Of a DNA stretch of 64,000 bases, positions 25,261 to 38,107 are shown piece by piece. The DNA is taken from positions 85,579,123 to 85,643,122 of the forward strand of contig CM031858.1 in the NCBI GenBank assembly GCA_018697195.1. Direction: 5' to 3'. Each line of letters starts with the position of its first letter. Position 1 is the stretch's first letter. Below the pieces are notes generated by a model. It saw only the letters and a list, made by a program, of their open reading frames with translations. It searched no databases and had not been told where the DNA came from. The translations under genes and the position numbers were made by a program. The DNA comes from Certhia americana. Its lineage: Eukaryota > Chordata > Aves > Passeriformes > Certhiidae.

Positions 25261-25270
25261 AGGAAGGGAG
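25261..25270 (+). promoter_or_regulatory. Polypurine tract before the 3' LTR
   Basis: AGGAAGGGAG lies immediately before the TGTG that begins the 3' LTR, as expected for the plus-strand primer site of a retrovirus. It supports the chosen 3' LTR start. Confidence 0.65.
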
Positions 25271-25494
25271 TGTGATACATACACTTTACCCCTCACTGCA
25301 CATTCTAACTCAATCTTCCTTTGTGTTTGTTCCATGCAGTAATTAATAAGGTGAACTTTGCCATTGAACTTTATGAACCGTGGTAAACCATTGTTAATCT
25401 TTGTTAAATTCCATCGATTATATTGAACTCTGTCAAAGTATTACCTCAATAAAACTTATTGTGGCTTCTCTCTTGTGTCTCTCACTCATCCACA
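25271..25494 (+). mobile_element. 3' LTR of ERVL-type provirus
   Basis: Starts TGTGATACAT after a polypurine tract and ends near CATCCACA. It shares with 18109-18383 an identical 24-base block and the AATAAA region. The two copies differ at many sites and by an indel of about 20-35 bp near the start, which points to an old insertion. No convincing target-site duplication is seen outside the two LTRs. Confidence 0.7.
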
Positions 25495-25499
25495 ATAGA

Positions 25500-28415
25500 G
25501 TTGTAAGACACCAACGTAACAGACCATGAGCCAACAACCAAATGAGATCCTGGTATTTTTAGTTACACTCAGCCCTGTTAGTAGCAGATGAAGAGTCAGA
25601 CAAATTTCAGGACAAGTGTAGCATCTACTTCACATGTTGGGCATCTGAAATTAATTTATGTTTTTCCAATTGCTTTAATCAGAGCAGAAATAAACCACTA
25701 GAAATACAAAAATAACCAAGATACTCAACAGAGGATTTTTTCTTCTTTTTTATTTTTTTCTCTCTCATGAAAATTGTAAGAAGAAAGAAGAAAAAAAGGA
25801 ATAAATAATGAATAAAATGTATTTAATTTATTTTACGAAGTTTTTTAAAAAGCAAAAAGGATTATTTACCAAAATCAATCCAGTTTGCAGTATATTCCAG
25901 TGAAACATATACACTTACACAGTTCAGAGAAAAAAAGCTTCTTTTGTTTTTTAAGGCTAACAACAGGCAAACACTGAAAAATATCTGACTCATATAACTT
26001 AAAGAGAAAAACATTATGATAATCAGTTCTACTAATAACATCCCTACAAAATGCTTTAACTTTCAATAAATACTTGTTTCAAGGAGATTCTAAAACAAAA
26101 AGTAATTACAGAAACTCTTCTTATTCAAATGAGGCAAAAGATCATCTGTATAAAGTGGTGCAAAATGTAATAAATATCTGCCTCTTGCTCTTTGCTTAGT
26201 CTTTTTTATGACCATTTTATTCTGATTCATTTTTAAGAAGAAACTAACTTGAAAAACTGAAATGCATTCTCTCACAACATGTAGAAATAAATTTAATTCT
26301 CGTCTTGACAGCACCAGGCAGAGATGTTGACACCCTGAATATGTCATTTGGTATCAAGAAAAATTGGTAGCAGACAAGTTATACTAAGAATATATTAATT
26401 GCTACTTTGTCATGGCTTGCTCATTGAGCACATGGAAGTGGCTCTGTATCACACCTTCCTATTTAAACGCAAAATTGTTTACTGATTTAACTGGTGATGA
26501 TGGGGCTGCCACTGCTTTGCAGATTTCCGACTGAATGGGCAGACCACCACTAAAAATATTAACCTTCTTAGTACAGAGAATAGAGGTATAGTAGCCCTTT
26601 CTTCTTGCCAAAGAAGAATGAACTACCACTTGTTTCAGATCAAAGATGTAGATAGAAAATTTCCCTTTCCATGTGTCAGCCTAATACATTTCATAAGTGT
26701 TAAATAATATTTTTTAAAACTCTTATTGGTGTTTGCCTTTATTTTTAAGGTCACACAACTCAGCTTGACAAGTTTCCTTGTGTTTAGATTTCACTGGAAA
26801 TATAGGGGTGTAGTCAAATTCAAAACAGTTTATCTGCACACATTAACACTGATTTAAAGTGTGTTCTTCTCTTAATGATGAGACACACTGAAGCTTGAAA
26901 CTTGTATGCCTTTATAGTTTACCTCCTGTTTACAATCTTTGAAAATAAAGTCTCACATTTGCTTGTATACACATTCATTTTTAGAACTCTGCAAGTGGAC
27001 ACAGTGCTAAGAAAGCAGTCTCAACAGAAGCTCTTTCTTCAAAATCAGACTGGACTCAAGTACAGCAGCATATTACCTGCTCAAGGAAAACTAGATCTTA
27101 TACCCAATGAAGAAAGAAAAGAACAGGTGTAATTAGAGAGCAAGACTAGTAGAGTTTCTATCAAAGTAGAGACAGACACCAGTGCAGAGTTACATATAGT
27201 CTGACTGATTGTGAAGCAGCAGCTTGGACTATACAGTGAAGGATGGAGACAGCAGAAAGGGGCAACAGGAGGGAAAGCAGAAGAAAAGAAGTACTAACAG
27301 CTAGTCTTTGACAGAATGAATGGGCTGGAAGAAAAAAGAATGTGAGGAAAAAAGGAGTGGCCACAATGGAGAGCCAGAAAGAATACCAGTTTGAGACTTT
27401 GGATGAAAGGATGAAATTCAAAGATCTCTTTTCCTTATGGGAAAATATCTGACTTAATATTGGCAATTTCTTCCCATGTAAATGATCTCTTTTGAGAGAA
27501 TAATCATTGCTAGTTACACATTACAAAATATAATTGTTGAAATGTAAAACTTTCAACCCATTCTATTTAGTGTCTGTTTTGTCATGATTTTAAATAGGAA
27601 ACTGAAACACTAATATGTTGGCTGACTTTGAATTATAATGCCAATTAGACAAAGCAGACAGCTAAACTCCATTTCTATTAATGTGACTACAGGAGAGAAT
27701 GAATTCTCTGCTGGTATTAAAGATGAAATTCAGAGAACTACCAGGCTGACCCAGCTAGCATTTACTATACTCTTTATTGCACAAAGGAAAAATACTTGCA
27801 AGTTCTTCAAACTGTTAACAAAATGAGCAAATCTGGGATAAATTAGCCAACTAAATCATTAAAACGAATCATAAACTTGACTCCCATCTGCTTGCACTGC
27901 ATAGATGGAGATAAAAAGAACAACTCTGCCATCCATTTTTTTCGTGTTCCAAATAGTCCAGAGAGTCCTATACTGAGTCAGAAAAAAATAAATTCATAGT
28001 TTTTGTAGATAGTGGTGTGTATTTAGCGCTTTGTGGGCCCTATGAAATGCATTCACAGCAGTACTCATTCAAGTGTTTTAATTACTGTAATATCTGCTGT
28101 AGCAGTAGTCATATAGAAGCATTTTGAACTTAACCTACGAGTACAGCCTCAGGAACAGCCCTGATTATCTGGGCTTTGCAGCTTTTGTCAAAAGTCCTTG
28201 AAAATTTGCACAACATTTTTCCATAAATCTTTTTAAAAATAAATCAAATAAATCAAATAAAATGGGCAAATATGTTAATTCTTCAGATTATGAAGGCTAA
28301 AGAAAAGCTAAGTCATTAGAGAAGAGGAAAAAAAATGTAATTTTGACTCAGGACTATCTAACATGGAGATTTTACACTGAATACCTGAGTTACATACGTC
28401 TAAAAAGATTCCACC
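25500..28415. other. Unassigned AT-rich DNA
   Basis: No gene or recognised repeat. A T-rich patch lies at 25735-25765 and an AAATAAATC triplication near 28236-28262. Confidence 0.5.
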
Positions 28416-28427
28416 TGCTCTTAATTA

Positions 28428-28842
28428 TGTCAGGGATTACCTAATTTCTGGGAAGAGACAGGATGAAATTGAGTTGCTGGCTGTGGGACGTACCTGCAGA
28501 ACGCCATGGCAGGCAGCACAGAGAAGCACATGGCGGCTCAGAGAGGCTTCTCTCTGCATGACCTTGGTGGGAGGAGATGCCACATGGCATCTCCCTACAG
28601 GAGAGGATCCTGCTGGAAGCTGAGAGATGGGTGAACATCCCGTGATCGTCCCATAGAAGGACATTTAGAATGTGTGTTGCTGACGAGGCAACATGGAATA
28701 GATCACATGGTGAAAATTAGCATGTAAGGAAATACTGTGCCCTGAAAAAGTGCATAAAACCAGCTCATTTCCTTTGAATAAACAATTCAGATTCCCAGCC
28801 GGTCTGGGCCTGAGTCACAGTCACTCACATTAACTCACACTA
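28428..28842 (+). mobile_element. Solo LTR-like element
   Basis: Starts TGTCAGGGATTACC. Near its end it has GCATAAAACC (about 28751, TATA-like) and GAATAAACAA (about 28776, polyadenylation signal), in the right order and spacing for an LTR. TAATTA occurs directly before the start (28422-28427) and again at 28843-28848, a candidate 6-bp target duplication. However, the nearest terminal ACA is at 28837-28839, three bases short, so the right edge is uncertain. The middle (28500-28650) is GC-richer than its surroundings. Confidence 0.6.
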
Positions 28843-28849
28843 TAATTAC

Positions 28850-31800
28850 AAACAATAATCCTGAGTTTGACCCCATGCACTACATCCAGAATCCCCTTCA
28901 AAATTATTATACATGTTCCTTAATGTGAAAAAAAAACCCCAGAAGACTTGCAATCCTGATAAAATTTTTCCAAGTTTCTAAAGTTTCAGCCAATTGGTTG
29001 CAATTGTTTTGATCATCTCAATACAGTTGAAGTACTTTGTTACTTCCCACCTCATACTTCCCAGCTCTTACCCCTTTCTCCAGCTAAACACCCCTGGAAG
29101 CAGCCAAACCTTGCATGCTCAGCTTTTTATGCAATCTATAAGTCATATCTGAAGAAGTATGTGCTAGCAAAGAGGAAATATTGCTCATGTATAAACAAAT
29201 TTAAAAAAAAAAAAATGCAGGAAAAAACTCTCTTTTTTTTCCCCTAAGATGGATCCTAGGATAGAGCTCCTAAGATCTGGAAGTCCAGATAGAAAACAGA
29301 TTACAATTTTGACATCCTTTATCTTTACTCCTTTCTAAATCTGCCATCTTTCAAAAAAACTGAGGAATGTCGTAATTAAGCCACTCAGCATGTTTGTGGC
29401 AGGAAGAATGTTTCAACTTAATATAATTTAGGCAGAGGGGATTTCAGTACAGAATCACATTTCCTTTCCAACGTAGACCAAAAGAACTAGAATAACCAGT
29501 ACTGCAGTACTTTTGTTTAATCAAACATTAATATTTGCAACTTAAAAATTGCCTCTACTCATGTTATCTTTGATATTTTTTCCCATAATATTTACTAGTC
29601 TTTTATATACTCTTTAGTTTTACAGTGCTATTTCATCAGCTGTACTTCTGAGATATCCCTATTTTTCAATTAGTTTCCCTTTTCCTTATTTAATTTTAGA
29701 ACTTGCTGCAGAGTATAAAATGCAGAATGAGTACAGGTCACAACAATGTCCATGAAAAAGAAATAAAATTAAATAGAAACAATAATATATTATATTAAAA
29801 AAATGCTTCATTGCTTATTCAGCAGCTCTTTGTCATAACAACAACACTAAAAATGGTAATGTCATCCATGTTATCAGTAGAATAGACCCATAAAAGCAGT
29901 TAGATATACACCAAAAGATATTTAAACAATTGTGCACTGAAAATTCTGGGAATATTAAAACACTCACTGGCAACTGCCCAACTTGCTTGTTCAAGTAATA
30001 AAACCTCAATTCTTGAGTTGCAAGGAAAAGGGACAAAAACTCTTATTGGTGATTTTTATCATTCAATGATAATCCTCCAAATTCTTAGTCACCAAAAGAC
30101 AGCTATAGACTACACAGACACAAATATTTGATCTTCAAAAAGCTTCAGCTAAGTTTCAAATATGCATAAATTTTAAGTGAACCTTTAATATTTTAGAAAG
30201 TTGAAGGAACAGAACACAAATTTTTAGCTCTTGTATTTGACAATCCGATTACTGACTCGGGATTGTGTAGAAGTCTGGCAATAACTCATTCATTACATTT
30301 TTAAGCACAAAGACTCAGTTAGAAGCATCTCATTGATGAAATCATAACAGCTGCCAGAAAACAGGTCAAGAAGAGGAAAAGTGGAGCAGGGAACAAGGTG
30401 CTATAGCCAGCCTATTCTCTAGGAATAAAGTGAAGGCAAGCAAGGAGAATCCAGCTACATAGTGAGTTTGCTTTGTCCTCAGATGATCTCTACTTTACTC
30501 CTGACTCCTGCATAGAGAGATTTTCATACAGAACAAAACATAGGTGTGGTTGAACTGATGGATTTCCTCAGTAACACATCCCTTCAAGCAGCAGAGATGC
30601 AAAAACCACCAGACGTCTCTGGGTTGATATGTACACTCAGTACTGTCTTTCTTCTCCAGGGGAGGCCTGTCCTGAACTACATGGTATTCCATACCAGCCC
30701 CCACCCCAAGGCTTGCTCACTCCCTGATGCCTTCACAAGACAGCTTTTACTATTCCTTGAGAGAGCACATGATTTAACACTTGTCTTTAGGAGTTTCATC
30801 TATTAGATCAATTTCCTAAGTTCAAACTCCAGTGAAGAAGGTTATAACAAGGGATGCAAAATCAATGAAAGCACATAAGTTTGTCAGGGCTTTGCTTAAT
30901 TATGACCATATAGTTTTGCAATTTGCTGAATTAAGCTCTAGCTGATTTACAGTCCACTCCATTTTCTTGCATAATTTTTACTCTGGTATACATTAATTAT
31001 ACCAAAAGACATTTGGATCAACAAGAAAGTGTCCACTTAATAACTACCTGACTTTTCTGTCTGTAATTCAAAATTTGCCATTGCTAGGAACCTGTTTATT
31101 TTTTTCAGATGTTTTTATAGTTTATCAATGAAGAAATATTTTTCTTGCATGTCAAATCATTATCTTTACGCCAAATTGTCTAGTTTTTGTTTGAGCAATC
31201 TTCTGAAGCTGTCACATTACTACTAATGCAAGGCACCAGATCTCACTTAACTATCCTCTGCAGATGTAATTAAGTACTTCCAAATGTTTTGCTTAATTGC
31301 ATTCCTTAATGTTCTGAGTGATGTTTTACACTTTTCCTTCAGTTGCGAATTGCATTTATATCTTCCAGTAATCCCATTTATCATTGCAATTTTCTTAGCT
31401 TGAAATGTGCTACATTAATTAGTTCTTTTCAAGTCTTTTGAAAGAAATGTCAGGAGATCATTAATTCTATATGGACAATTTATTATTGCTTAAGAGAATT
31501 ACATATTGCAGTCTGTTTCTTTAGGAAACTTATAGAAACTTCTTTCAGTATTTCCCTGTGTAAAAATTATCTTACATGATCACCTTTCATAAACCCTCCC
31601 TAGTGAGCATCATTGTAAATTTTATGGTTATGAAAGGCTCCCAAGCATTCAGCAACCATTCCAAACAAGTAATGCTAGGAATTCTTTTTTGTAAACTTTT
31701 ATTCTAAAATTAATTCATAAAGCTTTATATATCATAGGATTTAGTAATTTCCATGATTTATTAGTATGTAACACGGCAGTGATGAAGGTAAACCGTACAA

Positions 31801-32505
31801 AGAAACACACAGAACTAATAGTGGAATCGTTCTCTTTACAGTTATTAATCTGTAGAAGAGAAGATTGATTATTTTCTTTCTTGAAATAAAACAAGAATAC
31901 AAACCTGGTTCTGCATTCTCCTGGGTTTCAGCATTATGTCCTGGTATCAGCGTTTACTGCTTGTTCACATGCTTGATTTCAAACATATCAGTTGTCACAT
32001 TGAGCTTAGTGCCTCTAAGCACAGGAGTAAGTCTTAGGAAGATCACAGTGTTATTCACTACGTGTTGACTTTGGTCCAGGGGAATTTCTGAAGCCATCTG
32101 TTCCCCTGCTGAAGAGGAGATGAGAGAGATCAAGTATTTTAAAAACCTTAGGAAAAACTCAGCTCCTGAATCTACTGACATTCATACTGTTATATTTTGA
32201 TGTAGTAAATGGTGGAATAATGTGAATACTAAACTTGAAAATCAAGCTGGTAATTAGATATGAATAGTATTACCTGTCTAAGGAAGATAAACAGAGGTAT
32301 GACTTTCAGCTTACACTGTAAATTTGAAGTAGGAGGAGTTTCAACTGTTTGGGAAATTAGCAGAGAATGAACTCATACTTCTCATAATAGAAAAGGCACA
32401 TATTCCCTTCTAGAATGCCTGATTAGATGCCCTTGATTATGCTCTGAGGCACTGAATTGACTATTTTCTGTTTTATCAGTCTGTTCCAAAAGGAAACACT
32501 TTTCT
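28850..32505. other. Unassigned AT-rich DNA
   Basis: No gene. An A run lies at 29202-29214. The two overlapping frames at 30495-30806 are in a GC-richer patch but I recognise nothing in them. Confidence 0.5.
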
Positions 32506-32507
32506 GA

Positions 32508-32641
32508 GCGTTTTTTTTCTGTTAGCTTGTTTTTCTGATTTTGGTTTTTGTTTTGTGTTTTTGTTTGGGTTTTTTGTTTGGTTTTGTGTTTTTGGTGTGT
32601 TTTTTGTGGAATTTTTTTGGCTTTTTAAATTTTTTTTTTTA
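32508..32641. repeat. T/G-rich low-complexity tract
   Basis: Long stretch of TTTTG, TTTGG and T runs ending in a run of T. On the minus strand it encodes only a Lys/Asn/Gln-rich frame. In composition it mirrors the A/C-rich tract at 49258-49455. Confidence 0.85.
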
Positions 32642-32800
32642 ATATGAAAAGAAATTAACACAGCTTTAAGTAGGGCAACTAGTCACTTTCCATGCAGGAA
32701 TAATTTCTTGTGAAAAGAATAATATTTTATGAAAACAAAGAATTCACATAAAAAACCATACATGTTAAAGGCATATTTCAAAGTTTAGAAGTTATCTAGA

Positions 32801-32970
32801 AGTTTAAGTAGTACTGTGGAGCTTATTCATCTTACTAGAATCATTAATGAGAAAGTCAGTATTTACCAAGTTTAAGTAGTTTAAGTAGTTTAAGTAGTAC
32901 TGTGGAGTTTATTCATCTTACTAGAATCATTAATGAGAAAGTCAGTATTTACCATCTTTAAAAATCTTGG
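32801..32970. repeat. Recent 86-bp tandem duplication
   Basis: The block at about 32801-32868 recurs at about 32887-32954, an 86-bp offset, with one visible mismatch (GGAGC versus GGAGT). The junction also carries a 10-bp TTTAAGTAG unit in three copies. The near identity suggests a recent event. Confidence 0.9.
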
Positions 32971-32974
32971 CCTC

Positions 32975-35150
32975 TTTCTTCACCTCAAGGCAATGGAACT
33001 ATATCATACATTTTGTGGATCAGAAGGAAACTTTCTGAGTTAGTCTCGGTTTTGCAACATGAGCGTTGTCATATTATGACCAAACTTGAAGACGCAATAT
33101 ACAGATTAGACAGTTCGGGATATGATGGATTTACTGGTTTCACTTTAGCTGGTACAAACAAAAAACTAATTTTTTTGAGACATCAATTATTAAAATATAA
33201 ATAATAATTAAAAATCACAATGATCTATGCATGATTGTTCAAATAACGACTCAAATTCTGGATTACACTGAAAACTGTCCCCACTAGCTTATTCATATCT
33301 CATTTATTTTATAAAGAACAAAATCCCCAGTAACATTTGACTGGAATTCTTCAGAAGTAAGCCTGGAATGGGATGAAAACTAGGAAAATATTATGAAAGA
33401 GATTTGAGTAGGAAAGAAAATTGGTCTTTATATAAGAAACAGAGCAAATGATTAAGGAATTAATTAAATACCAGAGTATGATGAAATAATAATTCAACAT
33501 AGAGTCCCTGCCCCTACTCCCCAGGCTTTTCTTACTCATAAAAGTAGAAACCTGCTCAGAGTAGGACAGACTTATTTAGTTCTTACCTTGCATTTCCTTT
33601 CCAAGTTATTACTGTCTGTAACATAGTGCCCTTGTAGGCACCTCTTGTCTTTTTCCTGTGAGATACAGAGAGAAGCAGCAGGCTAAGCAACAATAGGATA
33701 TTCCAATTACTACTCTCTATACACAGTATCTAACAATAATAGAATATTATTATGGTTTCTTTCTATCTATTTTAAGAGTGGATAAGATTGGCATCTCTGC
33801 AGAGGGTTTCCAAGCAGATAGGTTTTTTTCAGAGTAGAGTTAAGAACTACATGACCTCCTGGGGGCCCTTTCTAAACCTGAACTTTTATGATTATATCAA
33901 CCCTTTGAAGACCTATAGACTGCGCCTTGTTCAAAGTGGAATATTCTCTCATCACTCGGACAATGCTTGGGTAATAGCTTAAATTATAGCTACCTTTTTA
34001 TATTAATACACCCAGCACTCTTCTTGACCTTTAGATACTTTGCCATTATCCTCTCTGGAATGAGAAACAGTTTTACATCCTTCTGCCTCAGCAGTATGCC
34101 ATTACCATTTGAAATTTCTCATAGAAACAGTGAACAGAAATTTAAGGAAAGAAAGTCATCAACATGTATTTTGCTGTGATTTACAACTACCATTGCAATA
34201 CTTATGTGTTTAATGGCAACACAGAAAATTGAGTTTATATAAATCCTTCTAGTCAATAAAATTACTGATTACTAGTGTTTCTGGTATATGCAGTTTGCTC
34301 AAGATTAAAGGGTTTGCAGTCGTGTTTCCGGCTAATCTTGATTCTTTATGTGCTTAAAGCTGTACATGTGGAACTGCAATTGTAACTATCAGTATGTATA
34401 AACCACAGTCTTCAGTAAAATTTTTAAATATACACATACTTCACAAACCATCACAATCAGCTTCCAACTGATCCACAGGCTGGAAAAAGGTTACTTCTTT
34501 TCATTGAATTAAAAAAAAACAAACCCAAACATCTTTATTTGAACAAGTAAATCCTTTGACTGAAAATAAACACTGTCAAGTGCTGTCCTAAATGCTATAG
34601 TGTTTTAAGAATTGCCAGCAATATAGTATCTAACTTAAAGTGTAGGTATTCTATATGGATCTTCTATGACATAGTTCCTTAAACCATTTCCCAGAACCAT
34701 AACAGGGCCGTATTTCAATTTATATTTTAAAAATTATTAGAAATTCTCAGTGTTCAGAAATGATGATTTTCCATCTAAATATATCCTGAGATTACAATTT
34801 AGCCTGTGGAAAAATATACTGCAGTATTATAAAGAATTTATGTAGAGTAGTGTGTGTGTTTCTAATTTGATTACTATATAATACATTTCAATATTTTCAC
34901 TTGTCTCTTACAACACTGAGATACAGGTTTTGTTTAAATAAAGAAGTGCATTAGTGCCTCAGAACGCTAGACATATTTTTACCCAGACACTGCTCTAAGT
35001 TCTTTTCTGCAGTAACACAGGATCTATCTTCCCCCGTCTATTTACACACTAAGACAAGACGGGGTTGACTGAAAAGATAGGCATTGTAGAAAGATTTTTT
35101 TTTTCTTCAATCTTTCAGGTCTTCATAATAGTCAGTATTAGTTGAGAATG
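32975..35150. other. Unassigned AT-rich DNA
   Basis: No gene or recognised repeat. 33045-33125 holds several CpG in an otherwise CpG-poor region and is noted as a finding. Confidence 0.5.
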
Positions 35151-35154
35151 GCTT

Positions 35155-36525
35155 TGCAAACTGCAGAAATAGCAAGAAGGAAGATCCTGAAAGCTACAGG
35201 CCTGTTACTCTCACTTCAATGGCTGGTAAAGTTATGGAGAAGCAGTTTATTCTGGTAAGTACTGAAAAATACCTGAAACACAATGCAGTAATTGGTCACA
35301 GTCTTCATGAGAGCAAAGTCCTGTTTATCAAACCTAATTTCCTTTTAGGACATGGTAACCCACTTAGCTGATCAAGGAAGCCAGTGCATGTGATCTTTTG
35401 GGATTTCAGTAAAGCTTTTAATAGTGTCTCTCACAGAGTCTGTCTGGATAAAATGTCCAGCTCACAGCTGGACAAACAAATCATGTGATGGGTGAGCAAC
35501 TGGTTCATGGGTCAGGCACAAAGGGTTACAGTTAATGGGGTGACATCACACTGGTGACTGGTCATTGCTGAGGTTCAGCAGGGCTCTATCTTAGGCCCTC
35601 TGCTCTTCAACAACTTCATAAAATACTTGGACACAGGACTGGAAGGGATAATGAGCAAGTTTGCAGACTGTGCAAAGATGGGAGGAGCTGCTGATTCTCA
35701 TGAAGTAAGGGAGGCCCTGCAGAGAGACCCCAACAAATTAGAGGTCTGGGCAGTCATGGACCATATAAAACTGAACAAGGGAAGAACCAGATTCTGAACC
35801 TGAGATGGGGTAACCCTGGGAATATGCACAGACTGGGGAAGGAGATGATCAAAAGCAGCCCTGTAGAGAGGGGCCTGGGGGTCCTGGTTGATGGCAAAGT
35901 GACCATGAGTCAGCAGTGCCCTGGCAGCCAGGAGAGACAAGCATGTCCCAGGGGGCATCAGGCACAGCATCACAGCCAGGCAAGGGAGGGGATTGTCCCA
36001 CTCTGCTGCACTGGGGCAACCTTGCCTTGACTCCTGTGTGCATTTTTGTCTGTCACAATATAAACAACACATTAAACTATTGGAGAGTGTCCAAAGAAGG
36101 GCAACAAAGATGGTGAAAGGCCTTGAGGGGAAACTGTACTGGGAGCAGATGAGGTCACTTGGTCTGTTCAGCCTGAGAGGAGGAGACTGGGGGGAGCCCT
36201 CATCACAGTCTTCAACATCTTCATGAAGGGAAGAGGAGGGGCAGGCACTGATCTCATCTCTGCGGTGACTGAGGGAATGGCCTGAAGCTGTGTCAGGGGA
36301 GGTTTGTGTCAGATACTAGAAAAAGTTTCTTCACTCAGAGGGTATTTGGGCACTGGAACAGGCTCCCCAGGGCAGTGGTCACAGCACCAGCCTGACAGAG
36401 TTAAAAAAACATTTGGACAATGCTCTTGGCCCCATGGTGTAACTCTTGGGGATGGTGCTGTGCAAGGGCTGTAGTTGGACTTGATAATCCTTTAAGTCCC
36501 TTCCAACTCAGCATATTCTGTAATA
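35155..36525 (+). mobile_element. 5'-truncated CR1 LINE
   Basis: This copy covers the ORF2 reverse transcriptase part and 3' UTR, about 1.4 kb of an element that is about 4.5 kb when full length. Readable blocks are SYRPVTLTSMAGKVMEKQFI, DFSKAFNSVSHRVCLDKM (motif A), VQQGSILGPLLFNNFI (motif B) and KFADCAKMGG (motif C, where the second catalytic Asp of FADD is replaced by Cys). Frames shift and stop, so it is inactive. The 3' end TTCCAACTCAGCATATTCTG matches the usual CR1 terminus with a degenerate ATTCTATG-type repeat. Confidence 0.92.
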
Positions 36526-36529
36526 CCTT

Positions 36530-38105
36530 GAAGTTAAGTCTCAGACACTGTAGGTGCACTGGGCACACATAAAAGTCACCCTCAACTTGAAATCTCTTTC
36601 AATTGGTCAGTTTAGTTCAAGAAGCCATATTGATTTAAACAATCATTTATTTCAGCACATATTTTTTTACATATCTATTATCACAGGCAATAATAATTTA
36701 GATATTTTATAGCAATCTAACTATAGTAAGCTTCTCCCTCCTTAGATATAATATTTATGAAAATACAGATCTGCATAATGACTAAGATGGAAGTGATTCC
36801 ATCAGCACTTCTCTCAGTTTTCTCACAAAGCAACAAGAAATGAACAATCTACATATTTCAGCACTGTGCTTTTAAACTTACACTAAGGGAGGACAAAAAG
36901 ATAGCATATAGATGACGTATAAACTATGTATATATATGCAAACAGATCTTTTTTATTTAAGAACATGAGGGCAGTACAGAGTTTTGGAGGTCTTAATGTG
37001 TCAGAGACTGATACACTTTGTTTAGAAGATGCATTGTTAGTTTGATGATAAGTGATACAGTCCAAATGTGTGGAAAATTAATGCATTAGTATATCAGTAA
37101 TCTTCGTAGATCAGAGTAATATACTTACTAATAATGACCATTAAATATTCATAAATTTCTTAAAATAATAGTCCATTAAGGGTAAGCTCTTTGAGGAAAA
37201 CTGCCTCTTTGTGTTCACACAGCACCTAGCAAAAAAAGGGACTCTTTCTTTGTTTGATCCACTGGGAACTGGTGAAATATGATTATTAAAATGACAGATT
37301 TTTCAAAATGGAATCAGCAGTAAGTAATAACAAAATGTAGTGGGGGTTAGTAAGACTAATGGCATTTCAAGACTGGTGACATTGTTATCTGTTTAATCAC
37401 TGATACAACATAAGCCATTAGTTATTCACTGCAAATGAGGAAATCAGGCTACGCTTACAAACAGGAGAACTGATTTTTCTTGGAAATTTGTAATTCAGAA
37501 AAGAACCAGGAGGCTGTAGCAGGCAAGCCACTGAACACAGTCAAGTGCGGTACTGTGGGAAATGAGGCTAATGACAACCAAGCAAGATAGTGGGGAAGAC
37601 TAGAACCATATGTGGAACCAGCACTCAAATTATTAATGGGTTCCACACTACAAAGAGACTTCAAAAGAGAGAAACTAGGCTAAACTGTTACTTAAGCACT
37701 CACTGTGTATGGAAGGGAAATACCTCTAACCTTAAAGATGACTAAAAAATTGCATTTCACAGAGGAGTCTTAGGCACAAAAATGCTCCCTAACTGTGTTA
37801 TAAAAGCAGTTAGAACCCTCAAAAACAGAAATTAAAACAAAACAAGAACTTACATACATTTTATAAAAAATCATGTAATTAACTATTAGGAAAAAATAAT
37901 AAAGGAAGATGAAAATGAAGATGTGAGAACATGATGGATATGTTCTAGCTTAAATACAAGTGATCTTCATATCAGATATAATACACTAAATTCAACTTGT
38001 GACCACCAAAAAAACTCGACTATTTCTTATTTGTTTTTAGTGTCATACTAGATTTGTATCTAACTTTTCCAGCAAGGTCAGAAACACAACTCGCTTAACT
38101 TCAGG
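36530..38105. other. Mostly unassigned AT-rich DNA
   Basis: No gene. A possible ancient LINE/SINE relic at 37170-37290 is listed separately. Confidence 0.5.
37170..37290 (+). mobile_element. Ancient L2/CR1-type 3'-end relic
   Basis: GGTAAGCTCTTTGAGGAAAA, then GCCTCTTTGTG and CACAGCACCTAGCA. This order resembles the 3' end shared by old amniote L2-type LINEs and related SINEs ('gtaagctccttggggcagggac...cagcgcctagcaca'). Assigned from memory. Confidence 0.5.
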
Positions 38106-38107
38106 AA

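Noticed and set aside
35698..36226. Several overlapping frames with Pro/Gly/Gln-rich residues
   Set aside because: They are off-frame or decayed readings of the CR1 copy.
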